NCBI GenBank assembly: GCA_020744425.1
Contig: JAGMUV010000001.1
Span: forward strand, 5,580,001-5,644,000
Source of the DNA: Dactylonectria macrodidyma
Taxonomy: Eukaryota; Ascomycota; Sordariomycetes; Hypocreales; Nectriaceae
Direction of reading: 5' to 3'
Length of the DNA stretch: 64,000 bases
In this document: in pieces, positions 34,425-47,291 of the stretch
How the letters are laid out: each line of letters starts with the position of its first letter
How positions within the stretch are numbered: position 1 is the stretch's first letter
Position numbers and translations under genes: made by a program
The notes under the pieces: generated by a model
Told to the model about the DNA's origin: nothing
The model's database searches: none
The model's input: the letters and a program-made list of their open reading frames with translations, nothing else

Positions 34425-36167
34425 GCGAGCGGTGGGCGAGTTTGGGAACATACGGGTTATAAAGGGCACCCAGGCGGAAGAAGAGCCGGCTCCCCTTCCC
34501 CCCTGGCTTCACGATATCTCCGAGGACTTGACCTAGTTCGTCCGACCCGCTGTCCAACGAGGTCTTGTCTTGTCATGCTTATGTACTACGTCGTACGTAT
34601 TAGTTGTTTACCAGCAGTGATTGAATGAATAATTAGTCTTTTTAAACCTAGGCCAAAGAGCGGGACTAGGTAAACCCACTTGTTATCCATGGTGAGTTAA
34701 TTAGTGATTAGGCATCCACGGTGAGCCAACTGGCAGTTGACTCCCAATCCTCCCCTTGGGCACTTACGTAGTTGAGCCGCCAACAGAGGCTTCTAGTCGT
34801 CAACTAGCAATGATGCAAGGGGAATCTGACAAAAGACAAACGTCTTCGAGTTATCAATTTCTTCTAATCCAATCATTTGGCTGCGATAAGCTGTTGCCTC
34901 TCCTTTTCTTCTTATGTCCGTCTCACAACTTTGACCTTGTCAGCACCCTCCGCTTGATCGAAACCATCTCTAATTAAAGATTCCCCACAGAGTCTTGATC
35001 TTTCACGGCAAGAAATCCACCATGGCAATTAAACTCATGTCCTTGGAACCAGAGTAAGGCCACGGCCTAGAAGCTTTCTACTTGAAGACGACCTGAGACC
35101 TCGCTTCGCCTTAAAGACTCTTTTTTTTCTCATCATCGCTACTTGGATGAAGTAGTTACAGCTATTTTCGGCGCAGTTAGAATCTTGAACGTGCAGCGGC
35201 GAGCCGAGGAAGGTGGGGCCGGACGGATGGAAGAAAGGTCAGCTTCATCTGCAAGACTTGGGGGTTAGGACTGGTGCCGGACGACTCTCGGCGAGCGACA
35301 GTCAGAACAGAGCGTCGCCGGCTCGAGATACGAAGTCAACGAAGACGGTAAGTCGTATGTGAGTACACGTAGTAGAAGGATGAAGCGGGTACGATGCGTC
35401 ACCGCAAGTCAGCCCTAACCATGTCCAATACGGACCTGGAGAAGGGCAACGTGCCAACGAAGCAAACAATCATCACATGGATCACATCACTCCCCGAAAC
35501 ACGAGGGCAGACAACAAGAAAGTGTGGAGTTTCAACAGGCCAACGGGGTGTGGGGTCGGCACGAATCGAAGAGTGCATGAAGCATCTGGGCATGTAAGCG
35601 TAATACGATCGCAATATGATCGTCATGATAGCATGGTATGGTCAGGCTTGGTCAGGCTCCTCGTGAGCATGGGATCACACCTGCAGGAAGAGCCGCACAA
35701 CGTGACCCGGTGAGAGGGTCAGTCCCCATTTCGCAAGGGGGATCTGGTTCAAGTGGTTCCCTCCATGGCGCGGGAATCTACTTGTCCTTAAGGGGTAACA
35801 GCCTAGAACAACCCGGTTCATATCGGACAGATTTGGAGACGTGCATTGGTGTCTTGGGGAACCTGGGGGGTGTATCCGGGGTCCCAGGGGGTAGATCAAA
35901 GTAGATGCATGCCGGCCAAGTGCACGTTGCGGGACAGGCCGAGAATTAAGAGTTGCATCGAGCATCATCAGGCTTAGGTTCTCCAGAGGCGCAGTGCGAT
36001 TTACGGCCAAGTCAAACCGGCTTACCCTATACCCAGAAATCCAGAAAATCGGATGAAGGCTTGCTGCAGGTGCACGTGATCACCCGACAAGGCTACCCAT
36101 CCAGGGAGCTTGCTTTGGAGCTTTCTCCCAAATCACGACGTCACGCCCTCGCCACGCGCAAAATACA
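34425..36167. other. Intergenic between P450 and RRM genes
   Basis: About 1.7 kb. A short imperfect direct repeat is visible at about 34685-34735 (ATCCATGGTGAGTTAA / ATCCACGGTGAGCCAA, 27 bp apart). No gene recognised. Confidence 0.4.
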
Positions 36168-37229
36168 ATGGCATCGCCGTCACCTTCTCGAGGGCGCCAT
36201 CGCTCGCGCTCTCGCACGCGCACGCGCTCACCAACTCCACGGTCCAACGCCACTCGTTCGCCCGATCGCCGTCGCCGCTACGACTCGCGATCCCCTGCCC
36301 GTTCGCCTACGCCGAGCCGCCGCAACGACCGCTTCCGGAGCCGCACGCGCAGTTGGAGCAGAGGCCGTGACCGTGATCGCGACCGCCGAGATCGCGGCGA
36401 CTCCCCACCTACGAAGAGTACTAAGGTAGGGTAAACCTCCCGTTGGAAATGTGGACTTTGAGAGAACTGACGGGGTTGCGTCAGATTGTGGTGGAGCGCT
36501 TATCCAAGAACATCAACGAACAACATCTGTATGAGATTTTCGGCCAGTTTGGTCACATCAAGGATCTGGATTTGCCAATCAACCGAACATGTAAGCTGGT
36601 CCTGACTCAAGGTTGCTGAGTGGCCCTCGGATATCAACTAATCATCATCGTTGGTCACAGTTGGAACCAACCGCGGCACGGCGTATATCCTATTCGACTA
36701 CGAATCCGATGCCGAGGCGGCAATCGCACATATGCACGAGGCGCAGGTAGATGGCGCGACCATCAACGTCTCCATCGTGCTGCCCCGTCGCAAGCTCTCG
36801 CCTGCTCCCCCGATCGCGAGACGTGGTGCCAATATCGATCCTAGGATCCCTTTCGCGGGGCCACGTGGGGGTCTTCTCGGGGCGGGTGCTGGAGGCAGCG
36901 CGAACATCGCCAGCGGAGCTGGCCGTCGTCGTATGTCGCCAGGGAACAGGTATGGCCCAAGGTCGGACGTTTACCGGCCGGGATCCCGCTCGCCTTCTAG
37001 ATCACCCGGCGGACCGACTGTGTCGCGCGGGGGTGGAAGTCGCTACCGCAGCCACTCAAACGGCTCATACTCGTCGCGATCGCGGTCGAGGTCGCCGGTA
37101 GCGCCAAGACGCCGGGGCGGCGGCCGACCTGAGGAACACGAGGCGAGACGCCGCAGTGCGAGCCGAAACAGCTACAGCAGCGCTGGGAACAGAAGCCGGT
37201 CTCGCAGTCGCGGGAGGGGCTTCCGGTGA
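36168..37229 (+). CDS. RS-rich RRM protein, RNPS1-like splicing factor
   Basis: Three exons (36168-36425, 36485-36590, 36661-37229), 310 residues. Role by family: nuclear RNA-binding SR-type protein; RNPS1 joins the ASAP/exon-junction complex and promotes splicing. Seen: an N-terminal region of about 85 residues dominated by Ser-Arg and Arg-Asp repeats, one RRM from about 87 to 165 (IVVERLSKNINEQHLYEIF = RNP2 side; GTAYILFDYESDAEAAI = RNP1 side), then a Gly-rich segment and a second RS domain with many RSRS tracts ending RGRGFR. The RNP2 wording and the LxLP-type linker (DLDLPINR) resemble RNPS1 more than classical SR proteins. Expected nuclear and phosphorylated by SR kinases (inference). 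Introns lie at the RRM boundary and inside it. Confidence 0.9.
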
Positions 37230-40200
37230 AGGTACCGGCCGGCCAGGGCCAGAGTCTGAGCCTGACCAGCGACTGATCGGAGCTTTATGCCAAGGTGTAT
37301 TTTAAAAAAAGAACAAGCAAGGGATTGCGGGTGGCGTTCAACAAGGAAGACCAAACGAGGAAGGCCAGACAAGGAATATGGCCCTGTGGATTTTTATTTT
37401 AGCTCACGAACAAGTTTGTGGTCGCTAGCACACTTCCATCTTCGACTAGCTAACACTTTTCTAGATGGAGATTGATGCATGAGAATCCTCGATTGGGGGC
37501 CCTTCGATGGGGGAAGGCTTTTCCACAAGATGTTCCCGGAACCCTGGTCCATCCTAAATTCAGCTCGGACTTATTTCCTGTTGTGTTAGGTTCTGTTGCT
37601 CCAACGCCCCATCACTTCCCCTTTCAGCAAAGAAATGACCTTGCCTGCGTGAATTTTCCGTTGAACCGTCGTTATGGATATCTCCACTGGACTTGCAAGT
37701 GCTTGCTTCTCATCTTATCTGGCGTGGATCATCAACCACGCCTACCACTGCCGCGCCCTGCACTGCATGGTCACATCTCCTTTGTGCCGCGCAGCCGCAT
37801 TAGCCCCCCCAACGCTCAACTTACGAATGAGTATCGGCCCTTCCAGGATTCCAAGATCTCATCTGCTATTTGTCATTTCGCTCTCCACAACCAGGACAGT
37901 GGTGTGGGGATGTGGTACGTTGGCGGGTCTAGAACTGAAGCTGCCCTCAACGCCTGGCCACAACGGCTCGCGAGAGGCTGGCTACACTCTGAATAAGGAT
38001 AATATTGCATCAGTGACAAGACTAAGCGGCGTGACGCAAGCACCACGTGCAGCCTGCAGAGAAACATGACCTCAGCTCACCCGCGTTGGTGCTTGGGTTG
38101 GTCTTATAGGGCTGAGTGATATCCTCACCCGGCCGCGCGAACCTGCGACGGAGCCCGTGCGGCCAAGGCCAAGGGCCCAAGGATCACGACTCGGCCGATA
38201 GCTTTGGGAATGCGACTTTGGGGCGCCGGGGGCCTTTTGAGACGGGGCCGTGCCATGGACAGGAGTACCACTCATACCAAGACAATTCGTCATCACCCCG
38301 CCAGCGTGCCTTTTGGGGCTCTTCGGTCAAAGAAACCGCAAGCAGCTCTGGCCACCTCTGTGGAGGTTTGATGGATCATGGATGGATGATGATGGGAACA
38401 CTTTGGGTCACGGACATCGACGGGTCTGACGGCGTCGGTGATGGTGGCCTTCAGGGGTGCGCTTAAGGGTTGTTGCGATGCCACTGTCAATTGAGTCGCC
38501 ACCTGCCAGGACGCCCTTTTGGCAGGACGCCGTCATCACGTATCTCCAGGCGACTCAGAAAACGACCTTACTTTGCAGGTTGAGGTGCGGCCATCAGCTA
38601 CTACTGCATGTACGTACTGCACAGTACATACATCAGCCACGACGAAATACAGTACATGCTACATCAGCCATGACGAGATGCATCAGCTACTACTGCAGCC
38701 TCCATGGCATGTGATCCATCTGCATGGTAGCCAATGGCAGGCGCCGGGTTCAGGTATGACAGAAACATGTCTGGCCTTGTTCTCTCCAGCGTTGCAGGGC
38801 TAAGCTGCAGCTGTACAATAGAGCTCCTCCCTCCCCTCCACTCCCCCTCCCATCCCATCCCATCCCATCCCATCCCTCCCATCCTTTCAGCACGCAGCCC
38901 GCCAGGGATATTTGCGTCAACGGGGCTCAGTATGGAGCCTCAAGAGGTCGATGAAGCCTGAAGCGCAGGGTACGGTCCATTCTCGGCTTCTCCGAACCGC
39001 TTCCCCGTACTGCCGCTTCAGGACGGTCTTGCATGGTACGACCGAGGCAGGTAGGTGGCGTATATTGTTCGTGTGGGCTCGGCTGGTGCGGTAGCCGTAG
39101 GTGAACCAATATTGGAAGAGGGGGACGAATGGCCTCTTTTGTCGTCTCCCAACCAGGCTCGGGATGTCTCTCGACGTGGTAGCTCGGCGCCTGTCGCTTC
39201 TTACTGAACTGAACCCTAGGCTAGCGCTGCTGTCTTGCTCCCAGCCCAACCCATGGCAGCCCCACCACCAGCTGGGGGGATGGATTGGGATGGATTGGGG
39301 AGAGTTCGGCTGTGTGAACCACACCATCACGGGGCGACCTCAGCTCCGTGAGAACAGCAGCTATAGCCTTGGCGCATGTGCGGATAGACGCACGTCACAT
39401 CTCTGCCCCGTCCAACTACGTAGTAAGTCGGGGGAACGGTCTAGACGCTACAGGGCGCCACCCACACGCCTCGCCCGTCCTTCGAGACGTCCAAGGCCAA
39501 GACGGAAAACCAGCGGTGGTATTGTGGTGTCTCCCGAGAGGGCGGATACGCCAGTGAGCCTCAAGCACCATGATCGCAAGCCACTATGCACTCGAGCCTC
39601 TCATCACAATCACACCCAGCTGCTCGGGTCGGCTCATCCGGACGAAGATGGCATACTGCGCATCCCATCCCGCTGCTGCTAGCTGACACGCCCGCCGGCT
39701 CTCCGGGCCACATGACGGCGAACCCCCCGGGGGTGTTGGGATATCCTGAACCACGCCCTCGGGTATGGTATGGGAATCGGATCCCCCATACTACATACAG
39801 CCAGCAAGCATCCGTGGATCCGTGGTTTTCCAGGGTACGGTATAGCGGGTGTGTGGATGTGGATGCTGTAGGCTATAAGCCATGCGCGGCTGACCGCGTT
39901 CAGCAAAGGACGGGTAGGCGGGAAAAAGTAATCTCTGGATGGGCTGGGCTTTTGGGGCTTGGTACATACTTGGTGCTTGGGTTGCTTGGGGCTTGGGGCT
40001 TGGTCTCGAGGAGGGCATCCCTGGTCGAGCTGCGCGTCGTGCCATGATGCGGAGAGAGACGAAATGTGAGCCTCATTGGGAAGCGCGTAACATTCGGAAT
40101 TTGTCGATGCGATGCGATGCGATACGATGGCCTGGGACGGAGACGGAGAAGGAGGGTGGGCAGAACGAATATAACCTCACACGCCCGCAGGCGCGCATCT

Positions 40201-40427
40201 CATTCAGATCCTCACATCTTCGAGACAAGCGGGTGCGCGGGTGTACGCCTCTAGATGTGCATCGATCCCCCCTCCCCCCCTCCTTCTCGGTCCTTCATCA
40301 TATTTGCTGTCCCAACCTTGGTCATTTTTTGTTGTTGTTTCTGCCGCGGTCCCTTTGCTATTGCTATTGTTATCCCACCTATTTCAGTCACACAACATAC
40401 GCTCTCTATCCTCCTCTCCTTCCCTCC

Positions 40428-40434
<7 letters not shown>

Positions 40435-40487
<53 letters not shown>
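40435..40487. repeat. (TC)n microsatellite
   Basis: An uninterrupted TC dinucleotide run of about 26 units embedded in a longer C/T-rich tract (about 40255-40560). Confidence 0.95.
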
Positions 40488-40490
<3 letters not shown>

Positions 40491-42189
40491 CTTCTCCTTC
40501 ATCAAGCTCGCCATGCTTGCCGAGATAGCTCTCCCTCCCCTCATCCCTCGGCGACCGTTGACTCTTGAATCCCAAGATCCTGATCCTCCACCCACGCCTC
40601 CGGGAGGACCCCGCGTGCCTCCTCCGCAGCCGAATCCACCGCCTTCTCCTCCTCACACCTTCTTGCTGCATAGCCATCTCTGCGCCATAGGCTGGCCGTT
40701 GAACGACGAAGACCCTCGTCGGCAGCCACCTTGCGTACCAAGCTTCGAGCTCCCCGGACCAGCAAGGGCTTTATTCCTGTCACCAGGACCCTCGCCGAGG
40801 CTACGCCCCTGACTCCACCACCCGGAGACTTTGGGACCTTTTTTTGGGGAGGGGGGAGGATCTCAGAGGCTAGGGAATGGGGGAGGATAGGGATGGAGAC
40901 GGGGACGGGGACGGGACGGGTAGGGGTGGAAAGACAAAGGACGCTTCGCAAAGCCAAAGCCGCAGCTTTGCTTGTCCGTTTTCCCATGTCCATTTCCCTA
41001 TGCCATGGCCACCATGACCATGTTTCCCGTGGGGCGATCACGCCAGGGTTCGACGATGAGAGACCCCCCCCAGACGTCGTATCCCTCCCCCTCATGTCTT
41101 CAACCCCCTCATGGCTGATCAGGTCTACCCATGACTGATCAGGCCTGCCCCCCTCCAAAACGGAGGGTGGGATACGACCGCGGATCGAGCCCGTGATTGC
41201 GAGATCTGCGTGATTGGGGGGATTGCGGATGGGATGCCTGATGGGACTGTGGGGGGGGAGGAAGAAGGGGACCCATTCGACAGGCCCATCGACAGCCTAC
41301 AGGCCCATCGACAGACCCATTAGCAGACCCATTCACAAACCCATGGATGATGATGATGGGGGGAACTGCAACGACGGGCCACGGGCCACGGACTACGGGC
41401 TGCAGCTAGGTGAAAGGCTACCCAGGTGAAAGGCTTGGCGCATGAACGTTGCTCTATTCCCTGTAGCGCCAATTACCCGGCCTGCTATAAGCTGGGTTGG
41501 GCCTGGGGTACAGCGTAGGCGACTGCTATATCAGTGTGTATCTTGGGTGAGGGAGTGAGGGGCATCATGGGGGTAGAGGGGAAGGGAACAGGGCAGGCAG
41601 TTGGAGTTGTGTCTATTTTGCTCTTGGTTTTTTTGCATGTTTATTGCTGCTGGCTGCATCTTGGTTGTTCTTTTTTTGCTCTCTCTGAATGTGCTTACTC
41701 CACGGGGCTCAGCAAGAATACGCCCAAATACCCACCTCATCCGAGAGTGGTGGACCGTGGCTTCATGCTTCAAGGGTGTGAGATGGGGTGGGCTTCTTGG
41801 CTTGTTGGTTGGCTGGTTGGATGGATGGCTGGATGGCTAGCTAGGCTTTGGGTTCGGCGAAGGCTTGCATCTCATCAACCTCATTCCGAGGTGGGCATAG
41901 ACAGGTATGAATGAATGAACACATACGCATATCTCGCTCGATGGAGGCGCGCAGACAAATGACAAGCCATCGCCAACCTATTAATCAACTAATCTCTCGC
42001 GAAACCGTTCGGAAATGCGCCTCTCGGAGCAAGGTTGCCCGATATCCACGCTGATGTCCCACACGCGATTCAATTCCGAAGGAACACCACCCCAAGCCCA
42101 TCTCTCCATCGAAAGCTGCCTTAAGCCACCTCTCCATCTCCGAACGTCGTCCCACAAAGGGCCAAACATATCCAGGGTGCATCCGCATC

Positions 42190-42222
42190 AGCAGCATCAG
42201 CAGCAGCAGCAGCAGCAGCAAT
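42190..42222. repeat. CAG/CAGCAT trinucleotide repeat
   Basis: Imperfect (CAG)n, first with CAT interspersions and then seven uninterrupted CAG units. It is not inside a supported gene. Confidence 0.85.
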
Positions 42223-44352
42223 GAATCCTACGCAACCCCATACCCACTCGTATCACCATCACCGGTGGCCCCTCTCTGAGTGTGTCTGTATCTCACCACC
42301 TCATGTCGCTTTCCGGTTTCTCTCCATCTCGATCTCAGTCTCAAGTTTCAGTCCCTCCCTCTCTTAGAAACAAAACTCGTTTCTTCCCATCTCTTCTCAC
42401 CCTTTGGCTTTTCCGAGAACAGCCTACTTCCCCACAAACCATGGATGGGATGGGATGGAATGGATCATGGGAGGACCCTAGGATCATCAGGTTCCTTGTC
42501 GGGTTGCCCTCTCGCCAGACTAGGCCCATCTCCACGTCCCCCAACCCGCGGCTTTTCCCCCCCTCTCCCTATCATCATGACTCCACTATCCCTCGACCGG
42601 CCCCCCTCACTAATCCTATTCCTACCCTAGACCCGAGATGGGGTTCGTCCGGGCTGGCTACTAGTAGGCCGCCTAGTAGGCCGTCTCTAGTGAGCTTTTG
42701 ACGGGACCATCTTCCCTAATCTGGCCCTTCCCTTGGTCACTAAAGAAAGACGATTGCGCTTTGACGCCTTTCGATGTGGATGCTGGACGCCTTAACGCAT
42801 TGACGTCTTGTCGTGACCGGTGAACTCTGGCAAACTCTTGATTCGCGGCTCTGCGTCCTGAATCATGAATCATGGCCCATCTGCCTCGTCAAACGGCGCC
42901 AGTCATGCAATTTCCACCCATCCATCTCTCATTTAACTACCAAACTACTACGTAGTACGGTCCACGTACCCATTCGTTTTGTTCCACTTGCAAGCCTACA
43001 TCCGGATTGCATTTCCCAACGCGGCTGCGCCAGCGGCAGCGCCGGCCGAGTTGGAGCGTCTTTCGGAACGGTTTGGCCCTTTCGGAGCAGACTGTCCATA
43101 CGGAGCAGATTGGCCTTGCCGCGCTTATCGGGAAAGACGTGATTTCGGGCCCGGGTGCCGTTTGAAGGCCGATGCCCCGAAGACATGACTCGGCCGGAAT
43201 ACGCATATCTGGTGTGAATGTGTGCACGGGCTTTCAAATTGCTGGGAAGCAAGAAAGTCGGCACTCGCATATTGGAGGGGAAAGGGAGGGGAGAGGCGTG
43301 TACCTTACTGTACTATACACGTATACTGCTATGGTACACTTCTACTACGGCACGGATCCATCCGCCCAAGTTGATCACCCACGATGAAACCACAAAGGCG
43401 AATCAACCCGCCCCGTCCCAGAGCATGCAATGCAACCTCATCCGCTTACGACAACCCCGTGCCGACCCTCTAAGGCTCCACCAAGCCCAGTACTGCGCCA
43501 GACAAGTGCCTTGTGGCTAGGGCAGGGGCCATTGACAAGCTGAGCCTGGACGAGACGAAAGGACGCCGCCTCAGACGGGGAGGGTGTCATAAAGAGCCGT
43601 CGTGAGGGGGCATGCCGAGGTGAAAGAGGGAATTGCCGACCTAGAGGAGGTTCTTCCTCTACCTTGGGAGCGGGGAGCCGGGATATCACGGAAGGATTGT
43701 GCCATCTTCTGAGTTGTTGTCGTACGGGTTGAGGGACTTAGAGATGACATGCATGGTATCGTTGGTGAGGAGAATATCGGTCCGTTGTAAGATTGTCGAT
43801 TTGCCATACCTGCTTTTTACAACTGGCTAAACATATCCGGCTCGCCTCCTTGAATAATGTCACCAACTTCCTGTTCTGGCGAGTTGTGGCAATGTCATGG
43901 TTTGGTCGGCCCTATTACCGTAGCTCATGGATCTCTCCGAAGGGGCAAAAACCGCCGAGTTTCTACGTTTCGAGCGTTTATATGGGGTGAGTCGAGAATA
44001 AGCCTAAGAGCAAGGAAAGAAGAAAAGTACCCTGTCTATTCCAAGAACTGTGGGGGAGTGAAAATGTTGCCAATCATGATGCAGAGGCTGCCCCGAAATG
44101 GGATGTCTTTATCAACTAGGACGACGCCGTTGCAGATGCCAATGACTGAAATGACACCACGTTCATGATGAGCAGATTATGGTGTGATGTGGCCTTGGTG
44201 AAATTGGGGCTTGTCATGAATTTCGGCAAGGTCTAGATGAACCTCGTCTCGAGTTTGAACGCGTCACTTTGCCCGGGAAGGAAGATTTGGTCATGGATAG
44301 AGGTGTTGCGACGTCTTTCGTACTACTACCCTAGATATCATTCAGCAACTAC

Positions 44353-44732
44353 CTAGTACAGAAGATTTATCGAAAGGCTGGCCAATCGGGGCGGCAAACC
44401 ACCCGTATCAGACTGCAAGATGGCTTCATGTAATGGGTTCGCAACTGTGTTGAAGTGCCGATCAAGTTTACAATTAAGGTGATTTTGTGGTTTGAAGATA
44501 GATGTGGTAACTCACCGTGAACCACGTAACTTGGTGGGTCAACCGGGACTTGAGTGTATTTGAACGGATTTTTCCCCCATGGTTCCCGTACATGGAAATA
44601 CCTAAACATTCCACTTCTCTTGCCTTGATGAAGAATCTTGAACGTTTCGTGCTTGATTGAAACGGCTTCTAAGTCGTTCTTTGTTAAGTCGACGGTCCGC
44701 ACAAGACCGACAAGGTCGTAAGACAAAAGCAT
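44353..44732 (-). CDS. Possible small hypothetical protein (two exons)
   Basis: ATG at 44732 opens an exon to 44516. A GTGAGT donor and an ACACAG acceptor (71-nt intron) lead to exon 44444-44353, giving 102 residues in frame. The first exon looks compositionally coding (for example SIKHETFKILHQGKRSGMF) and the donor is strong, but the branch site is weak and I recognise no family. It could be a gene fragment. It is the only half-plausible coding model I found in the 10-kb gene-poor region. Confidence 0.22.
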
Positions 44733-47291
44733 TGTTTATTAGAGTGAGAGAGGTAAAGGGCATCAGGAAAGGAATATAGAAACAGTCTCTATGGAAGCAC
44801 TAGAGCCAACAATGCATGGGAGGAAGATGCGGGTATTGAGGCCCTAGATCTTACTACAGTCGTGGCCTAGCTAAATTGTAGAGAGCACTCGGCATCATAA
44901 GAGCGCTAGTGTAGTTGAGCGTTTAACATGACTTCGATTGTCTTTGCGTACGGGGATAGTAAGTATTTCACAGATGATGATAGGGTCGAGATAAGAAGCA
45001 GACGTGAAAGCAATGTTAAACCATGGCTCTGAGATAATCAAGGGCGAGAGATTGACAGATTTGAGTATTGTGCCAGTCATATTCTAAATGAGGGTCCGAA
45101 TACATAAGGAAAGTTCCCTCAGGTCACTGAATGAGAGGCTGAGTAGATAGTTTCTTCAGCTCGTAACCATCGTGGCGGAGGAGGTTAGAAGAGCCCTTGT
45201 GGCAATCACGGCACAAATGGCACGCCTCCTGAGTTCGCCAGATCGGAATTGCGAGATTACGGACAAACGACCTGTTGACAACTCTTCCGGAAAGTTGATT
45301 GAGCCCTGCTGAAGATTCAACTATGATTCAACTATGAACACGAGAGCCCACGGAATCGAAGGTGGCGCGATGGACGCCACCACGCGGCCAGCTGAATCCA
45401 AGGGGCCCGCGCCAAGCCTCCCATTCTTCCATGATCGAACCTTTAAGCGTTCCGCCTTCAGCATTCTGTGCCTAGAGATCGGGGCGAAGGATCCGAACCG
45501 CAACCCCTGAACCCTGCTAGCCGGCACCACTAAACCCATGTGTGACCGGGGTTGAGACCTCCAGATTGGTGACCTCCACGAGCCGCAAGCGGGAGCTGTT
45601 GGACGACAAGTCTCGCTCGTGTTTGTAGGATAGACTGGTTTAGAGGGTCAGTTGCGTCTGGCCAACGGGCGTAGGGATGCTTAAGCTGAGGTCTTCGGGA
45701 TCTAGATATGGTCTAGGGAGAGTAATACCAGATATAACAAGGATGCTGCTCAAGGGGATGGCGGTGAACCCTGTGACAGGGGAGACAATGCCAGCCACGG
45801 CTTGATTTGAGTTCACTCGGTTATGTCACCAATATTAAAACGCCTCCCGTGGCCGTCATGGCTTGCCTGCCCAGAAAAGCCTGCAGTTTCTGGCAAGTAA
45901 GTTGTTGTGCACAGATAAGTCGTCTTGGAACGGTAAATATCAATACAATCTTCTCTAAAAAAGGGCTGTACCGAAGTCGAGATCTCAACCCCAACGTCAC
46001 CAAGTTGTGCTGTGTCGCATGGCTGCGGTAGGGATAGAAAGTATATGGTGCTGGAAGATCCAAGCGTGAATTCTTGCATTGCCAACATAGCCGCCTCTTT
46101 TAAACGGCCTCGGATGTGACGGATCGCCGTCGTGGCGAATAAAGTACTGTTCTTGGTATATTTATATCCTGCTTCATGGAATCCAGTCAACGACGTTGGA
46201 TGTTAGACGGAGACTGGCTTTGTTGTTGACTTTCACGTTATGTCTCAAAGCACGCATCAAAGTCATGGTATTTCAGTCGCCAGTAATTTGGCGGGAAGAA
46301 ATATACCATAGCTGCAACAGATACACGACGGTTGAGCAACGTACATTATTGTTCGCGGGCTACCAATTCAATACGCCATGGTGTCGCGAACATTTGCTCG
46401 GACACAAGTGCTTACTTAAACTATGGCAACTGTTGCCTGATTTGTACACTCAAAAGAAGTGGGTTTGCGTCTTTGCGTCTTGTACGTGCAGGCCTAAATC
46501 TAGGTGTTCTTAGGTGAAGATCGAGACTCAGCAATCCAAAAGATCCGGTCTACTAATTAAGTGTTGAAGGAGGGACGGTCTCGCCGCTTGATGAGTTGGA
46601 ATGGGCTGGAACACTCTCCATGAGCCACTTCAGGGATTCAAGGGACACCAAGTAAACTCTACTAGTAGGCGGTAGGTGGCTTGACCGCTGTCGGCTGTTA
46701 GTTGGTGCTGTGGACCGAGATTCTAGTACACGATCTAGCCTCAGATATGGAAGCGAGACGCTGTTAATACGGACTGGAATGAAGAAATCAGCCGCGCTCG
46801 AGTTCTGTACCGAGCATGTAAACAAGTTGGCCGGTTGTAGACATAGTGTTCTTCTAAAAATGTGCACTGTATTTGCAGCCACCTACATCACTGTGGTGGA
46901 TCCAGTTTAGCGCCTACCCTGTGTAATTGGCCTCCGTCTAGCGGTTTGAGTTGGTCCCTTTGCACTGTGCACACTTGGTCACAGTCTCACTGTGCCAGCA
47001 TTCACCTCTCTCGAACCCGGAATATGAACTGTTCCTAATGTACCCTCCACAATCGACCCCCGCCGATCTAGACGGAATTCTTGCTCTCGTTTGCCTGTTG
47101 TTTGTGTCATTGAACTCTGTCTGTTTCATACACGTTCTCTGGCAACATCTTGCCTTCCTCACCGGCTGCCTTCGGTCCGAGAATCAAGCTGTCGCTTGGC
47201 TGCTCCCAACGGTCCAGTCTCTCGGAGATGGCATCTCGTTTCTCTTTCTTCTTACCTAGGTATATCCCCTGCCATAATTCCTAGTTTCTCA

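Larger units (their letters stand above)
37230..47291. other. Ten-kilobase gene-poor, simple-repeat-rich region
   Basis: No confident gene in 10 kb, whereas the rest of the window has one about every 2-3 kb. Seen: (CCATC)n-like tracts near 38850-38880, GATGC repeats near 40105-40130, C/T-rich tracts at 40255-40560 and 42280-42400, (TC)n at 40435-40487, degenerate CCCATCGACAG-type repeats at 41270-41345, GGTTGGATGGCT-type repeats at 41800-41840, and CAG repeats at 42190-42222. C/T-rich tracts resemble fungal promoters or 5' leaders, so unannotated long leaders or noncoding transcripts are possible. I saw no transposase, LTR or other mobile-element remnants. Confidence 0.5.

Noticed and set aside
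37472..37996. A 174-codon plus-strand ORF in the gene-poor region
   Set aside because: No domain, random composition, and no supporting intron signals.
40251..40812. Overlapping ORFs through the (TC)n tract with poly Ser-Leu or Arg-Glu peptides
   Set aside because: Low-complexity translations of a microsatellite on both strands, without start context or domains.
45470..45545. tRNA-like sequence on the minus strand with GGTTCGGATCC
   Set aside because: Arms do not pair into a cloverleaf; only the B-box-like string is present.
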